Positions 62,701-64,000 of a stretch of 64,000 bases of DNA are shown here, piece by piece. Position numbers and translations under genes: made by a program. Source of the stretch: G963704535 sp963704535 (GTDB taxonomy: Bacteria > Chloroflexota > Chloroflexia > Chloroflexales > Roseiflexaceae). Positions within the stretch are counted from its first letter, which is position 1, and every line of letters begins with the position of its first letter. Location: contig OY969916.1 in the NCBI GenBank assembly GCA_963704535.1, forward strand, positions 2,976,001-3,040,000, given 5' to 3'. The notes beneath the pieces are model-generated. The model had not been told where the DNA came from. It worked only from the letters and a program-made list of their open reading frames with translations, and made no database searches.

Positions 62701-64000
62701 TGTTGAGCCTCGATCCCGATGCCTCCTATACCTTGCAGCTTACAATAAGCGGAGAGCATCCCGACCAGCGTCATTTCGAGATTTTCAGCCGCCCCGCCCA
62801 CGACCCGGATGCGGGTTGGAGCCAGCACGCCAGCGGGCAGGTGCAGTGTGGGCAGCGTTCTCCAGTTGAGCCTACAGCGATTGATATCGAGCAACTGCGG
62901 ACACTCAGCCCTGAACGGACGACTGGAGCTTCGCACTACCAGCGGCTAGAGGCGCAGCAGCTCAGTTATGGCCCTGCGTTTCAGGGCGTTGTGGAGCTGT
63001 GGCACCGACCGGATGAGGCGCTTGGGCAACTGAAGCAGACCGAAGCTGTGTCGGCCGGCCACGCGGAGTATGTCGTTCATCCCGCCCTGCTGGACGCCGG
63101 CCTACAGGTGTTGAACGCGGCGATGGCCCAGGATGCAAGCACAACCTTCCTGCCGATCGGCATTGCCAGGCTGTGCATCTTCGGCGACCCAAACACAGCC
63201 GCGTGGAGTTCCACCCGCGTGACCACTACCAATGCGGAAGGCACACACGAGGGCGATGTCTTACTGCTCGATACGGACGGGCGCGTGCTGGTAGAAGTGC
63301 GTGGTATGCGCCTCCAGCAGCTTACTGCTCCGCAGCGCGATCCGATCGCTGATTGGCTGTATACGCTTGATTGGGAGTCGCTGGAACTGGCCCTGGCTTC
63401 AAGCGCTCACGCGGAGTCGGGCTCCATCATCATTGTCGCGGAGAGGCTGACGGCGGCCCGGCAACTTGCGGACGCGCTGAACGGCAGCGGCTGGACATGC
63501 GCGCTTATCACCGCCGAGCCGGCAGCCGATGAATCAAGCGCTCATCACCTGCTAACCGTCAACCCGGCCGATCTTCGCACAGCTTTACAATCGCTCACGG
63601 GGGCGGGCGGGCAGCCGTGCCGCAATATCGTGGTGCTGGTGGAGGATCTGCCGGCCGACGACGCGCCGCTCACTAGCGCGACCCAGCAGTGGGCGCGGGT
63701 GGTGGCGCTGACGCAGGCGCTGGCGCAGGCGGGCTGGCGCAACGCGCCGCGGCTGTGGCTGGTGACGCGCGGCACCCAGGCCGTGACCCCAGATGATCGC
63801 GTGCCTGCACTCAGCAGCGCGCCGCTGTGGGGCCTGGGGCGCACGATTGCCTACGAGCATCCTGAGTTCGGCTGTACGCTGCTGGACCTGCCGACCGAGC
63901 CGCTGATCGACGAGGCCGCCATCCTGGCGAGCGAGGTGCTGGCCCAGCCACCCGATACCCAGATCGCCTTGCGCCCTGATGGCCGCTTTGTCGCCCGCTT
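59703..64000 (+). CDS. Reducing type I PKS, KS-AT-DH-..., truncated by window end
   Basis: The frame is open from ATG 59703 to the window end (at least 1432 residues); its C-terminus is outside. N-terminal docking helix LSPERRALLARRMQ; KS about 35-455 with the canonical DTACSSSL (Cys207), ETHGTGTALGDP and KTNMGHLEAAAG; AT about 560-870 with GHSMGEV and VASHSPQMD; DH about 930-1200 with HQVQGRAVMP and HPALLDAGLQ. The remaining sequence (LWLVTRGTQAV, LWGLGRTIAYEHPE) matches the linker/structural KR subdomain just before the ER of the preceding PKS, so an ER-KR-ACP end is likely. Its AT and linker DNA is nearly identical to that of the upstream gene. It starts 21 bp after the upstream stop in the same operon. 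Confidence 0.9.
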   Translation, partial: MNDMQSRLADLSPERRALLARRMQAAQGNPASSISEPIAIIGMNCRFPGGATDVDAFWDLLVAGGDAIAEIPPTRWDVDTFYHPNADMPGKITTRWGGFLDGIDQFDADFFGISPREAMHMDPQQRVLLEVVWEALERAGQPVDVLAGSSTGVFMGVSGNDYQLLQYGDGGAVDMYSGTGTAQNIVAGRISYLFDFRGPCVAIDTACSSSLVAVHLACQSLRADECRLALAGGVNIILSSTVTSGISRMHMLAPDGRCKTFDARANGFVRSEGCGVVVLKRLADALKDGDPILALIRGSASNQDGRSASLTAPNGLAQQALLRQALKQAGVEASAIGYIETHGTGTALGDPIEVEALATVYGQPAAGGPACALGALKTNMGHLEAAAGVAGLIKTVLALHHETIPANLHFQALNPHITLEQTRFRIPTENLPWPVTEARRYAGVSSFGWSGTNAHVILEEAPRSSVGQPAQPQPEPQPCIVPLSARSAGALRSLAERYREYLASPCAPPLADLAFSAATRRSHHPHRLALCGSSPLTLRAQLDAFLNGSSLPGLASGIIPPSAPKLAFVFPGQGAQWPGMARQLYREMPTFRAAFEQCAAACRPFLSFSLTDELLTPAQSSAIDVIQPLLFAISVSLSALWQHWGVRPAAVVGHSMGEVAAAYVAGALSLEDAARVICLRSQLLRTVSGQGTMALVELSVTEAEHAIAEVADRVSVAVSNSPRATVLAGEVAALETVLARLEAQQVFCRRIKVDVASHSPQMDPLAPALLKALAPIQPHAGRVPLYSTVRERVLDGHELDAAYWMHNLRQPVQFSTAVAQLVRDGVTLFIELSPHPILLPSIVTGLHERGEAGTTLPSLRREEDEIARMPGTAGALYTLGVGLEWRALAPEGRCVELPSYPWQRECYWVAPSRPAGGRAEPGEAGGQGLLGRRRQVAGQPGLETWEASLGLEWQPYLAEHQVQGRAVMPGAAYLELALAGARELWGEGTHELTEVRFVQMLSLDPDASYTLQLTISGEHPDQRHFEIFSRPAHDPDAGWSQHASGQVQCGQRSPVEPTAIDIEQLRTLSPERTTGASHYQRLEAQQLSYGPAFQGVVELWHRPDEALGQLKQTEAVSAGHAEYVVHPALLDAGLQVLNAAMAQDASTTFLPIGIARLCIFGDPNTAAWSSTRVTTTNAEGTHEGDVLLLDTDGRVLVEVRGMRLQQLTAPQRDPIADWLYTLDWESLELALASSAHAESGSIIIVAERLTAARQLADALNGSGWTCALITAEPAADESSAHHLLTVNPADLRTALQSLTGAGGQPCRNIVVLVEDLPADDAPLTSATQQWARVVALTQALAQAGWRNAPRLWLVTRGTQAVTPDDRVPALSSAPLWGLGRTIAYEHPEFGCTLLDLPTEPLIDEAAILASEVLAQPPDTQIALRPDGRFVAR

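Overview
The window is almost entirely one GC-rich biosynthetic locus: a modular type I polyketide synthase (PKS) / non-ribosomal peptide synthetase (NRPS) cluster, cut by both ends of the window. No taxonomic marker gene is present. The hybrid-type ketosynthases, the many short intergenic palindromes and the heptamer-type repeats suggest a filamentous Chloroflexota (Roseiflexus/Kouleothrix-like) bacterium, but that is a low-confidence inference.

Layout. 1-28231 (+): the end of one PKS, then three PKS genes of three, two and one KS-AT-KR-ACP modules; the first three genes overlap by 4 bp. 28284-37731 (+): two tandem NRPSs, each C-A-PCP-reductase. 37830-41084 (-): a large MalT-like/SARP regulator. 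41476-43732 (+): an ABC-transporter ATPase and a periplasmic-adaptor protein, with no permease. 43869-45884 (-): a type II thioesterase and a crotonyl-CoA carboxylase/reductase-like enzyme. 46300-46635 (-): a small exported repetitive protein. 47175-49866 (-): ACP, acyl-ACP dehydrogenase and FkbH-like HAD protein, resembling the glycerate-derived extender-unit cassette. 50408-64000 (+): a DUF98 chorismate pyruvate-lyase, an aryl-AMP ligase fused to an ACP, a full KS-AT-DH-ER-KR-ACP PKS, and the start of another reducing PKS.

How it may work together. Lyase, ligase-ACP and reducing PKS repeat the content, order and strand of Rv2949c-fadD22-pks15/1, the p-hydroxybenzoate priming system of mycobacterial phenolic glycolipids. 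I infer that 4-hydroxybenzoate from chorismate is adenylated, loaded on the fused ACP and extended by reducing modules. The KR-only modules would then add beta-hydroxyl units, and an NRPS would add an amino acid (the first A domain reads as ornithine/diaminobutyrate type) and release the chain reductively. The chain order between the two halves is not proven. Extra extender units are suggested by the FkbH/FkbI/ACP cassette and the Ccr-like enzyme.

Main oddities. (1) In the three PKS genes with a visible start, the first module has an AT lacking about 65 residues that carry the catalytic His, and one also has Ser to Gly; the non-first modules have intact ATs. (2) Palindromic or heptamer-repeat DNA of intergenic type is inserted in frame in loops of all six left-hand ATs and both A domains, much like Rickettsia palindromic elements. 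(3) A 12-bp palindrome (GGACATATGTCC) occurs four times, only in three promoter regions of the cluster, and may be a shared operator. (4) Five single-base frameshifts interrupt otherwise intact genes; they may be consensus errors. (5) Many G/C-rich hairpins occupy the intergenic regions, including a 110-bp MITE-like element with a possible target duplication and an inverted pair flanking the FkbH gene.
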